From positions 33,567,592 through 33,631,591 of the forward strand of contig OY726569.1 of the NCBI GenBank assembly GCA_963383645.1: a DNA stretch of 64,000 nucleotides, read 5' to 3'. Of the stretch, positions 21,350 through 31,551 are shown one piece after another (within the stretch, counting starts at the first letter, position 1; the number at the start of each line of letters is the position of its first letter). A program made the translations under genes and the position numbers. Origin of the DNA: Muscardinus avellanarius (Eukaryota > Chordata > Mammalia > Rodentia > Gliridae). The notes beneath the pieces were generated by a model, which was given only the letters and a program-made list of their open reading frames with translations, did not search any database and was not told the DNA's origin.

Positions 21350-24300
21350 TTGTTTTGTTGATTTTTTTGTATTTTGATTTGCTTTTAACTTTTGCTCTGA
21401 TTTTAATTATCTTCTGCCTTCTACTGGATTGGTATTAGTCTTTTTCTAATATCTGATGTCCTTGAGTTGTTTTATTAGGTTATTTATTTGATTATTTTCT
21501 GCTTTTCTAATATAGGAACTCAGTGCTATAAATTATCCTCTTAAAATTGCCTTCAAAGTTTCCCATAGATTTTCATATGTTCTGTCTCTATTTTTGTTTA
21601 ATGCTAGAAATTTTTTTATTTCTCTCTTTTTTCTATCATCCACTCTCCATTCAAAAGTATATGAATCAGTATCCATGTATGTATGTAATTTTTTTGATTT
21701 CCTGTTGTCTATTTTACTTTCATTCCATTATAACCTGAAATATGAAAGAAATTATGTTATATATTTTTAAAATTTTTATGGTATTTCCTTTGTGGCCCAG
21801 AATGTTGTCTATTTTGGAAAAATTTTCATAAGCAGCAAAGAAGAATATATATCAGCTCTTCTGATTTGAGTATTCTGTACATGTCTATTAGATTCACTTA
21901 GTTTATAGTGTTATTTAGATCTAAACAGTCTTTACTCACCTTTTTCCTGAAAGATCAATCTAGTGGTATGATCAGAGTGTTGAAGTCTCCCCAAAATTAT
22001 TGTACTTAGGTCCACTTGAGACCTTACTGTCCAGAAGACATTTTTTTATGAATATGTGTTTGCCCACATTTGGGAAATAAGTATTTGCTATATTGTGTTA
22101 TTCCTTTCATTAGTAAAATGTGACCTGCTTTGCTTTGTCACTTCTGATAAATTTTAGCTTTAAGTAGGCTTTGTTGGTTATAAGTGTTGCTACTCCTGTT
22201 TTTCTTTTTTTTATTTTGGTCTTTATATGCATGATATACTTTTTTTAATCTTCTCAACTTTAGCCTATGAATATCTTTCCCTATAGGGTAAGTTTCTTGC
22301 AAACAGCATATAATTAAATTATGTTCTTTATCCTAAAATGCCAGCCTATGCCTTTTAGTTGGAGAGGTTAGACTTTTGACATTTAGTGTTATGAGATACA
22401 AGATATGTTTTGTTTCCTGTCATTTTGAGTTATATATTTTTGTTTGATTTAGCGTTACTTTTCCATTGCTTAGTTACCCATCTGGTATAATTAACTCTCT
22501 CTCTGGTTATGGTACTTGATTTATTTTCCTTCTTAGTGCTTTCTTTCTTTAACTATTTTCTCTTCTGCCAGCTTAATCGTTCTGAACTATTTTAATTTCT
22601 GCTTGTCTTGAAATGTTTTTATTTATCCATCAATTTTGAATAGTATCTTTGATGGTTGTAGCAAGATTGATTGAAAGATTTTATTTTTCTGGGTTGGGAG
22701 CATCCTAGTTTCTCCTGACTTTTGTGACTTGGGTTGCAATGTTCAGAGTGATTCTTATTCTTTTGTCCCTGAATATCACTTGTTGTTCTGTTCTCAATGC
22801 ATTTAAGATTCTTTCCTTAGCCTATATGTTAGTCATTTTGATAATTATGTGGTTTATAGAAATTCTTCTTTGATCTTATCTTTTGGTGTTCTGAACATTT
22901 CTTGTACATGGATCTCTAACACTTTTTCTGTTTGGAAATTCTCTGATATTATTTCTCTGAATAGGTTTCTAAAGCCCTTGCTTTGTGCTTGTAAGATCTT
23001 TCTCAATGCCTATTGTCTGTAAGTTAGGTAATGTTATATTATCCCATATTTCTTGGTTGGTCTGTTATCATATTGTCTTCTCTATATTGTTGACTCTGTG
23101 GTCTATTTTGAATGAGCCATCTTCTAAGAGTGAGTTTATATTTTTTATGTGGTCTAATTTGCCAGAGATGGTTCTGATTGAGATCATTAATTCATTTATT
23201 CTTTTATTTATTTTGTTCAAAGCTTCTTTTTGGTTTTTACTTAGGGCCTCAATTACTCTATTCATATACTCTTTCATTTCCTGACACTTTTTCTGATTTT
23301 TCTGATTTTCTGCCTTTGATCATATTGAAAATAAAAATTCTGAATTCCCCTGGCATTTTCTACATCTCAGTATTGGTGATTTCCCTTGTTTTTAAGTCAT
23401 GGGAATTTACTGTTTCTTTATTATTCTTCATTTTGATGTCTTCACAATTCTCAGGTTTGTGTTTCTCTTATTTTGGCATCTCTTCCTCTATGTGTGAGAA
23501 TCATATGTCTATTTGTTGTCTCTTTATAATAAGGCATATGCTAGGATTATATATTTGCTTCAACAAATCTGTCTTATATAATCAGAATTTGAGTTTGTCC
23601 ATTAGAACATATATATATATGTGTGTATGTGTGTGTGTGTGTGTGTGCAGAAAAACAGGAGTGGTTTATTGGCTACAGATGACTGTGCTCTCAAGGCCCA
23701 AACTCAGCATGGCCAGAGACTAAGATGTTTGATTCAGAGCCTGTGGTCTGCTGATTAGAACTTAAAGCCCCATAGACAGCACTGCTTCTCTGCTAGTTGA
23801 GAACCAGTGAGATTCTGGCAGAGAGAGATTGTACTGTTCTGACACTGTGGCTTGTGTGGCTCAGTTATTGAGCCCCAAGGACATCACTACATCTCTGGGC
23901 AGTTGCTATCATCTGAGAACATGTTGGCTTTCAACCTTGGTGTTTGTGAATGTCCAAACTGCTGGACATGAGTTTATAGCCTTTCAAGCTTGCAGCAAGT
24001 TCAAATGAGTTATTTCACCCCACAGACATGACTGTTGCTTGTCCTATTGTGATTGCTGGAGACCCTGCCAGGGTGCAGTGAACTGTAACTCTAGATTCCA
24101 CCCACTCCACTGTTCTCAGCAACTGTTTCCTAATTTAGGTATCTGCTGTGTGTGGCTGTAACCTCTGGACCCACCTCAGCAGAAATGATTTGCTGACTCA
24201 CAAACCCTAGAAGTCTCTTTGTTACGATGCAAGTCCCTTAAGACAGGCAGCTTTCTACTGGAATAGTTTGTAAACGCAAATTCTTGAGGAATGCTACTCA

Positions 24301-24850
24301 GGTACATACAGGAAAAGACTAGTTTAGCTGCTGCCCCAAGGATTCACTGTGTGGTTTGGTGATTTGTTCTGTAGATTCAGTGGTCTTGACAAGGCATGTT
24401 GTATCCACTGGGTTCTCTGCAGGAAAGACCTATTGTTTCTTCATCTGAGTTTAGTTGCAGTAGAATTCACAGTTTATCTGAGTTGTCTAAGGAGACACAG
24501 TCTTAAGGTATTTGATCATGGAGCCCAAAATGGGATTGCTTTGGATAATGCTTTTGTTGTTTCTTTTGCAATCACTGGATTGGGAAGTTTCTGCTCTTTC
24601 TTTGTTGGAGTTGGTCTCTGAGAGTCGCTGGGTCTCGGCAGTTGGTGCCACCTCTGCTCTTCACTCACAAGATGGGATCTGTGAGGCTTTTCTCAGTCCT
24701 GTTCTCTCTTTGCTGCATCCAATGCCACTGTATTTCTACTGTCTTTTCTCTGCTAAATCATAACTGCTTTTTCCCTCTTGCCAAGAAGTAGTCTTCTCAA
24801 TGGATGTGTTCAGAGTCTCAGAGCAACTGAAGCACACTCTTTGCTATCTT
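21350..24850 (-). mobile_element. Older L1, 5' half: 5' UTR, ORF1 and ORF2 start
   Basis: Read on the minus strand from 24,850 downwards: a moderate-GC 5' UTR, an ORF1 region, then the ORF2 endonuclease region. At 23,068-23,277 a Lys/Glu/Asn-rich coiled-coil-like frame survives (MKEYMNRVIEAL...). The endonuclease region shows antisense GTTGAAGTCTCC at ~21,980, matching the GDFN motif, and the 'GCCAGCCTATGCCTTTTAGTTGGAGAGG' phrase. Neither ORF is intact. Boundaries are approximate, and 23,700-24,850 is assigned mainly by position. Confidence 0.7.
23609..23649. repeat. (AT)n(GT)n microsatellite
   Basis: Short ATATATAT followed by GTGTATGTGTGTGTGTGT. Confidence 0.9.
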
Positions 24851-25059
24851 TAATCTCAAATTAAAATCTTTGGAATCACCTTATTATCTCTGACAAACAA
24901 TCAAATCCACAACCTACTGCAGTTTCAAAACATTTGACATTCAACAATTTACCTCAATTTCTATCTTTACTTTCTTCTGCCTCAATATTGATGTAAATAG
25001 TACTTATTATATAAAATAAACGTGAAGATTATTTAGGAAGCTTTATGTAAAAATTACCA

Positions 25060-25830
25060 AAATATCTTTTTAAAATTTTTTAAATTGGTACATTTTAGTT
25101 ATACAACTTATAATGGGGTACAAGATGGTAGAGGCATACATACACATATCACTTATTTAGCCCTTCTCAAGTTCCTACCCCGTTCCTTTCCTCCTCCCCC
25201 CTTCTCATGTTTGGCTTACTGATTGACTTTGATATGTTTATAAATGTATGTCATGTTCATTAGAAATTTTTTCTCTTCCCCCTTCTCAGCCCCCCACCCC
25301 CCCGGTTAGGTCACCTTATTTGCTCATTTATGGCTTTTCCTTCCTAATCTAGAGTTCTTCCTATGGCCCATTTTCTCCCTAGCTTCTGTATATTAGGGAA
25401 AGTATCTTATTTCTTCTTTTTTGTGACTGACTAATCTCACCTAGCATAATGTTCTCCACTTCCATTCATTTCCCCGTAAATTATGTAATTATGTTTCTCT
25501 TTATGGCTGAGTAAAATTCCATTGTGTACATATCCCATACTTTTGTAATTCATTCATCTGTTGATGGACAAGTTTTCTGGTTCCATAGTTTGTCAATGGT
25601 GAATTGTGCAGCTATGAACATAGATATGCACGCATTATTTTGGTAGTTTGATTTCCATTCTTTTGGTCTGATACTCAAAGTGGTATTGCTGGATCATATG
25701 GTAGGTTCATACTCAATTTTCTGAGAATTCTCTGTACTGTTTTTCAAAGTTATTGTACTAATTTGAAATCCCACCAACGATTCATTAGAGTTTCCTCTTC
25801 TCCATATCCTTGTCAGTATTTTTTTGTAGA
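25060..25830 (-). mobile_element. 5'-truncated L1, minus strand (older 3' UTR type)
   Basis: Starts AAATTGGTACATTTTAGTTATAC, passes a C-rich antisense 3' UTR (CCCCCACCCCCCCGGTTAGG), then ORF2 C-terminal text (GGATCATATGGTAGG, CCCACCAACGATTCATTAG). Truncated near 25,830. Confidence 0.92.
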
Positions 25831-26022
25831 TTTGCAGTGTTTTTATAATGAAAAAAATTATATAAATAATACAGTATTGCTTGTTCCATTTTATATCGAT
25901 AACAATAAAATAAATGATTCATTATTTTAATATAATTTAGGAAATCTAAAAAAAACGGGAGAGTTAGGATTCAAACCCAAATTTAGTTGCACCGAGAACT
26001 AATAGTCTAAAAGCCATTATAA

Positions 26023-26238
26023 CTTTTTTTTTTTTTTTTTGGGTCTGGAGATGGAACCCAGAGCCATTTGACCTCTGAGCTACACCCCCTGTCCTATTTT
26101 TTATTCCTTATTTTGAAACAGAATCTCACTAAGTTGCAGAGGGTCTCACAAAGTAGATGAGGCTGTCTGTGAACCGCGATCCTCTGGTCTCAGCCTCTCG
26201 AATGCTGGGATAACAAGCATGTGCCACCATGCCTACTT
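26023..26238 (-). repeat. B1-ID dimeric SINE
   Basis: T18 tail, GGTCTGGAGATGGAACCCAG ... AACAGAATCTCACTAAGTTG ... GTGCCACCATGCCTA. Minus strand. Confidence 0.92.
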
Positions 26239-26239
26239 C

Positions 26240-27258
26240 TATTATTACTTTTAAGACATTGAAATAAAATAGAATAAATCAGGAAAATGTCGTGAAAAAT
26301 AGACTTTGACATAAAACAACTATTTAATCCTACTTTTTAAATGTATTCTTGTCCTATGTGAATCAGCAATGTCAGTGATAATTTAATATAGGCTTAGAAA
26401 ATTCAAGGTGGCTTTAAAAATTAAGAACACCCTATTGATAAATAAACAAATACAGGGATAGCAAACCACCCATAAAGAAATTACTTCTCTTTATAAACAA
26501 TTCAAAGATGGTAAAACTCCAAATGGTGATGTGAAGAGGAAACAAATAATTTATCTTTTCTCACAAATCTCTACTATTTTTAATTATAGTAAAGTTAAGT
26601 GCATGATGTGCACTCTACTTCCCTAAGCTAACACATTTAAGTAGCCACAGGTGAAATAGGCTACTGGTAATTTTCAGTGTGTTACACTCCATGCCTTTCA
26701 TTTACTCCAAAGGTGCCTAGGACCAAAAAGAGGTAATAATGTTAGACGAAATAGAAATAGAGTGATCTTGATTCGTTTTATGCAAGCCTTTTTCCAATTT
26801 GACCTATGTTCCAAGCTGGCTTCCATTATCCCATTGCCCCTAGGCACTGATACACACAGCATAGAGGGTAGTGAAAGATAAGTAGATCTTTCTTCCACCA
26901 GAAAGACCTAAGTCTTTTCCCAGTTATGATGACAAAATCATAAGCACTCTTTGTTATTTTCCAACTCTTATGGCATAAGCTGGGAAAAACAGAAGAAACT
27001 CACGCATGCCTTTCAATTATAAATAATATTTGCATAGACAGAATGTTATTGTGCATAACTGAAATTATATGATTTTTAAAATAATGCACTTGCTCATTTA
27101 AATGGTATTGTAAATGAAAAGAAAGAAGAGAGAGAAAAGAAGAAAGAAAAGAATGAAATAAAAGAACACAACTTAGTATAGGTTTCTATTTTGAAATTGG
27201 GTAATTAATTATAGCATAATATGCTACTGTAGTAATTGGTAAAAGCTGGAAAAGTTAT
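26240..27258. other. Pre-insertion flank of the full-length L1, nothing recognised
   Basis: AT-rich sequence with a purine tract at 27,117-27,160. No repeat or gene identified. Confidence 0.55.
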
Positions 27259-27274
27259 ATAAAATATTTTTATA
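27259..27274. repeat. 5' target-site duplication of the full-length L1
   Basis: ATAAAATATTTTTATA, identical to 34,582-34,597. Sixteen perfect bases in AT-rich DNA, with an A-rich start as expected for L1 endonuclease targets. Confidence 0.9.
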
Positions 27275-29388
27275 TGTTTTTTTTTTTTTCAAAATGGCGA
27301 CTGAGGGACACAGTACTCCTCAGTAGCTGAAGCAAATAAAACTTCAGATACTTAGAAAGCTGTGTCTTAATCAACAAAAAAATACATACCAGGAACCAAA
27401 ACAAATCCTGGTACCTCGGGGGAACTCTGAACTTGAAGAAGAAGAAGAACATAGACCCGGACACCGGACCAGCTGCAAACGCTGATCGGCGGCCGCGGGC
27501 TGCTTTCGCGGGCCCGCGGAGCTGCCTGCCCGATAGCCCCGATAGTCCCGCAGCAAGATAATCCGGGACTGAAAACAGCGAGCAGCTCCCACGTCAGAAT
27601 TCTGTGTACCCACCAGCGACTGGATCACAACAGCATAGAGACTCCCACGAATCCTGAACCAAGGAAGACAGGTACCTGCGGGCAACGGGAAGTGTGGACC
27701 CTAGTGTGCGCTGCACTCCAACCCCCCAGCACGCCCAAGCCTCAGACCCGAGCACTCCCCTCTGCGCACCTTGTCGGCGCCCCGGTTCCCTGCTAGCAGT
27801 CATTGCCTGTCCCACTCTCTCCACTAAATTGGAGCCTACCTGGGTGGCTACCCCCCCCCCCCGCCACCTTGCCAGAGACTGCCTTCAAGGCTGCGAAAGC
27901 CCTGTGTAAACCGGAAATCTCCTTGGGGCACCCCCAGTTTCTACGTCCCGCGGGAGGCAGAGGCCTTTACTGGGCACCACGCACTGGATCCTTGAGCACC
28001 TATCCTGCACTCCTGGCCCACCGCTGGGTGTTCCCACCCTCCTGCTAGCCAGAGGCTTAATTCTAAGCGAGAACGAGAACTCAGCTCAATACACCTTGGA
28101 AGAGCATACCAGCAGCAACAGACAGCTGCATCCACTCACTCCTGGCTCCAGTAAAAGCAGCACACCCAGCCTGCACCCTTGGAATAGGCAGAGCTCTGGC
28201 AGCAAGCGTGGGCACCCAGGAACCAGCACCCATTTGCCCAGGGTACATCTTGGGACCACACCGGCTAACCCAGCTGGAATTTCCAGAGACACAGGAAAAT
28301 CCATCGGGCCACAATATCTGCACAGGACCTCAGGGGGAGGTTCTAATTATACCTTGGTCATGCTCCACCCGTGTCGTAGGGAAGCACAGGCTGGAGTCTA
28401 GGGTGGTGAGTGCAGAGGTACTGACCACAGGTTAGAATTTCGCAGAACCTGTGAATTGTACAGAATCAAATAAAAGTGAAACCAGACATCCGGACACATA
28501 AACCTAAAGCAGCTAAAGGAGAGAAGGTGTCCAAACACCCAGAGTGACCTAAGAAGATAAAAAAATAGAGTACAAAGAAAACTAAGAGACATTGGATGGT
28601 ATTCTGAAAGTTACTAAAGCAATCACATACGCACATATTATATAGGCCTGACCCCATATGCGTAAATAAGGAGGACTGTTTATTTTACTTTTAATGTGGA
28701 TGTTTTGTTTTATATTGCTTTTACAGTGCTTTTGTTTTGGTATGGTTATTGCTGTGTTATTTTTTTTTCTTTCAACCCATACTTCTCTTACTTTCACATG
28801 TTGTTTTTTATATATATATATTGGATAGTTTGCCTTATTTTTTTATTTCACACAGCTGCTAGCTCCTTTTATTTTATTCTTGTTCTTTTGTCCTTTTTCT
28901 TCCTCTTTCCTTCCTTTATTTTCATTCTCCTCCTTTGATTGGTCTTCCTCCCTATTTCTAGGATTACATAATAGTCTTGGTATCTTGTGTGGATTTTTTT
29001 TTTCTATTCTTTTTTTGTGTCTGTCTGCTCCTTCCATCACCCCTATTTACAAACCTTCCCACACTAACCCTACATACTTTTCCCCCCCAAAACTTTTCCA
29101 CATAATATACCTCCTGGTCTAATACTCTAAGTATCTCTTACATTCATAATTACTCCACGAACGACAAGAGTCCTAGTAGTTAACTCTCTCTAATTCCTAG
29201 CAAGATTTCACCTTACGATACTCAAAGTCTTTCTCAACCTAAACATATCCTCTACCTAATCTGACTCCTTTACTAATCACCCCAGCTCCTCCCACATCAC
29301 CCACCCTCAACACTGGAAAGGCTCTGCTGACTAGCCGATACCCCAACTCCTAATATTAAGATTTGACTAAGCATAATACTCAAGAACG
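27275..29388 (+). promoter_or_regulatory. L1 5' UTR / internal RNA polymerase II promoter
   Basis: About 2.1 kb upstream of ORF1. After TG and T13 (27,277-27,289) comes CAAAATGGCGACTGAGG. Its AAAATGGCGAC fits the YY1 consensus, in the position where human L1 has its YY1 site that sets the start point. 27,460-27,560 is CpG-rich (CGGCGGCCGCGGGC, CGCGGGCCCGCGG), the most GC-rich stretch in the window and a likely methylation target. 27,700-28,440 stays GC-rich. 28,690-29,150 turns pyrimidine-rich just before ORF1. There are no tandem monomers of the mouse type. Promoter activity is inferred from the family, not shown here. Confidence 0.85.
27290..27302 (+). promoter_or_regulatory. YY1-like site at L1 5' end
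   Basis: CAAAATGGCGACT fits AANATGGCGNC, the YY1 core on this strand. In human L1 a YY1 site at about +12 to +20 directs accurate initiation. Its place at the very 5' end here suggests the same job. Confidence 0.6.
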
Positions 29389-30321
29389 ATGGGTAGAAAC
29401 CAGAAAAACAGGACAGAGAACGCTACAAATATGAGAACCAGGAATTACGAAGAGACAGCAGAAATCACGAATACTGACCTACTAGAAATGCAAGAAGGGG
29501 AGTTCAGAATCTTGTTGTTCAATATGATGAAAGGATTCAAAACAAGTATAGAGGAGGTTAAAGGTGAATTAGAAACACTAAAAAAGAATCAGAAAGAGGT
29601 CTGGAATGAAATGAAAGAGGCAATAAGTGAAATGAAGACAGCAATTGAAAGAAACTCTGGAAGATTAGATGAAATGGAAAACAGAATATCAATATTAGAA
29701 GACAGTACATCCCAAACCGAAAACACAGTCAGCGATATACAGAAATCTTTACAGCAACAAAACCTAAACATCCAGCAATTATGGGATAATATGAAGCGCC
29801 CTAATCTACGGATAATAGGCATTGAGGAAGGGATAGAGGTACAGACCAAGGGCATCTGTAATATCTTCAAGGAAATAATCTCAGAGAATTTTCCAAATTT
29901 GGAAAGAGACTTCGATCTTCAAGTCCAGGAGGCATACAGAACTCCACTGAGACAGGACCAAAGAAAGACCACTCCACGCCACATAATAACCAAAATGACC
30001 AATATAGAGGCCAAGGAAGGAATCTTAAAAGCAGCGAGAACAAAAGGACGGGTGACATATAGAGGCAAAACAATAAGAATCACCCCAGACTATACAACCC
30101 AGGTCTTGAATGCTAGGAGAGACTGGTATGACGTGATTCAGACCCTGGAAGAAAATAACTTCCAACCAAGGCTCATCTACCCAGCAAAACTACTATTCAA
30201 GATCAATGGTGAATCCAAAGTCTTTCACGATAAACAGAATCTCAAAAAATTCATGAATTCAAAGCCAACACTAGAGAAAATTCTTAAAGAAATAAACCAT
30301 AAGGAAGAAAAAAGAAGCTGA
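29389..30321 (+). CDS. ORF1: L1 ORF1p, RNA-binding chaperone (intact, 310 aa)
   Basis: Encodes the L1 nucleic-acid chaperone, which trimerises through a coiled coil and coats L1 RNA to form the cytoplasmic RNP. Residues ~40-130 are rich in heptad-like Leu/Ile/Met with Glu/Lys (coiled coil). Residues ~137-220 form the RRM (RPNLRIIGIEE at 137-147). Residues ~221-300 form the C-terminal domain, with RVTYRGKTIR (221-230), the ARRDW arginines (242-246) and YPAKL (264-268), all hallmarks of mammalian ORF1p. At 310 aa it is shorter than human ORF1p (338 aa), mainly at the N-terminus. The ATG is in strong Kozak context (A at -3, G at +4) and no upstream in-frame extension is needed. The frame is uninterrupted to TGA. 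ORF2 follows after 90 nt. Identification is very secure; activity is not testable here. Confidence 0.96.
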   Translation: MGRNQKNRTENATNMRTRNYEETAEITNTDLLEMQEGEFRILLFNMMKGFKTSIEEVKGELETLKKNQKEVWNEMKEAISEMKTAIERNSGRLDEMENRISILEDSTSQTENTVSDIQKSLQQQNLNIQQLWDNMKRPNLRIIGIEEGIEVQTKGICNIFKEIISENFPNLERDFDLQVQEAYRTPLRQDQRKTTPRHIITKMTNIEAKEGILKAARTKGRVTYRGKTIRITPDYTTQVLNARRDWYDVIQTLEENNFQPRLIYPAKLLFKINGESKVFHDKQNLKKFMNSKPTLEKILKEINHKEEKRS

Positions 30322-30411
30322 CTTCAGAATCAGAGAAGAGAGGAAGTTAATAAGTGGGCCACTTAAGTAAAGAAGAAAGATCACACCACCCAAGAGTAGA
30401 CAGAACACAAA

Positions 30412-31551
30412 ATGGCAGAAAACAAAAATCATATATCAATAATATCTCTTAATGTCAAAGGACTTAACTCACCAATCAAAAGACATAGATTGGCAATGTG
30501 GATTAGGAAACATAATCCAAATATATGCTGTCTGCAAGAAACACACCTCACAGCCAAAGACATTCACAGGCTGAAGGTGAAAGGATGGAAAATGATATAC
30601 CATGCCACCAGTGACCAAAAAAGAGCAGGGGTAGCAACCCTAATATCCAACAAAACAGACTTTAAACTAAAACACATCAAAAGAGACAAATCAGGGCACC
30701 TCCTTTTACTAAAAGGAACACTATACCAAGAAGATATAATGATAGTAAATATTTATGCCCCAAATATGGGTGCAACCACATTTGTAAAACAAACCCTTCT
30801 GGACATAAGATCCCAAGTAGACCCAAATACAATAATTCTGGGAGACTTTAATATGCCTCTCACACCACTGGATCGATCTTCAAGGCAAAAGATGAGTAAA
30901 GACGTTTTAGAACTAAGGGAAACCATAAACCAAATGGACCTAATAGACATTTTCAGAGTATTTCAACCAGGAACTACAGAATACACTTTCTTCTCAGCAG
31001 CCCATGGAACCTTCTCCAAAATTGATCACATCCTGGGACACAAAGAAAATACCAGCAAATTCAAAAAATGTAATATAATTCCTTGCATCTTTTCAGACCA
31101 CAACGGAATAAAAGTAGAAATCAACAACAGGAAACTCGAAAGAAAGTATTCAAATTCATGGAGAATGAATGATACACTATTGAATGACGAATGGGTAAGA
31201 GCAGAAATTAGGGAAGAAATAAAGAAATTTATGGAAACAAACGAAAACAGAGACACAACCTACCAAAACCTATGGGACACCATGAAGGCAGTACTAAGAG
31301 GAAAGTTTATTGCATTGAGTGCCCACATAAAAAGGACGGAGAACCACCAAGTAAAGAACCTAATGACACAGCTCAAGGATCTAGAAATTCTGCAACAGTC
31401 TATTCCCAAAGCCAGCAGAAGGCAAGAAATCATCAAAATTAGAGCAGAAATAAATGAAATAGAGAACAAAAAACAATTCAGAGAATCAATAAAACAAAAA
31501 GTTGGTTCTTTGAAAAGATTAATAGAATTGATAAACCCCTGGCCAACCTAA
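30412..31551 (+). pseudogene. ORF2: L1 ORF2 part 1: AP-like endonuclease domain, ends in frameshift
   Basis: The N-terminal 379 codons of ORF2. It is the APE-type endonuclease that nicks target DNA at T/A-rich sites to start target-primed reverse transcription. Active-site residues fall at the same numbers as in human ORF2p: N14, E43, Y115, D145, N147, T192, D205, S228 and H230. ATG has A at -3 and G at +4. The true frame is lost in the A6 run at 31,468-31,473 (after about residue 354), so the last ~25 residues are out of frame and end at TAA 31,549-31,551. The continuing frame is open from 31,458 onward. The product as it stands would be an endonuclease fragment without reverse transcriptase. 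Confidence 0.95.

Noticed and set aside
23068..23277. 69-codon coiled-coil-like minus-strand frame as a possible cellular gene
   Set aside because: It sits at the ORF1 position of a decayed minus-strand L1 and is collinear with flanking L1 text.
27371..28657. Several 60-104-codon frames on both strands of the L1 5' UTR
   Set aside because: GC-rich DNA lowers stop frequency. None shows a domain, and I see no support for an ORF0-like antisense gene.
28843..29122. Lys/Glu-rich minus-strand and Phe-rich plus-strand frames
   Set aside because: Both are products of the pyrimidine-rich end of the L1 5' UTR.
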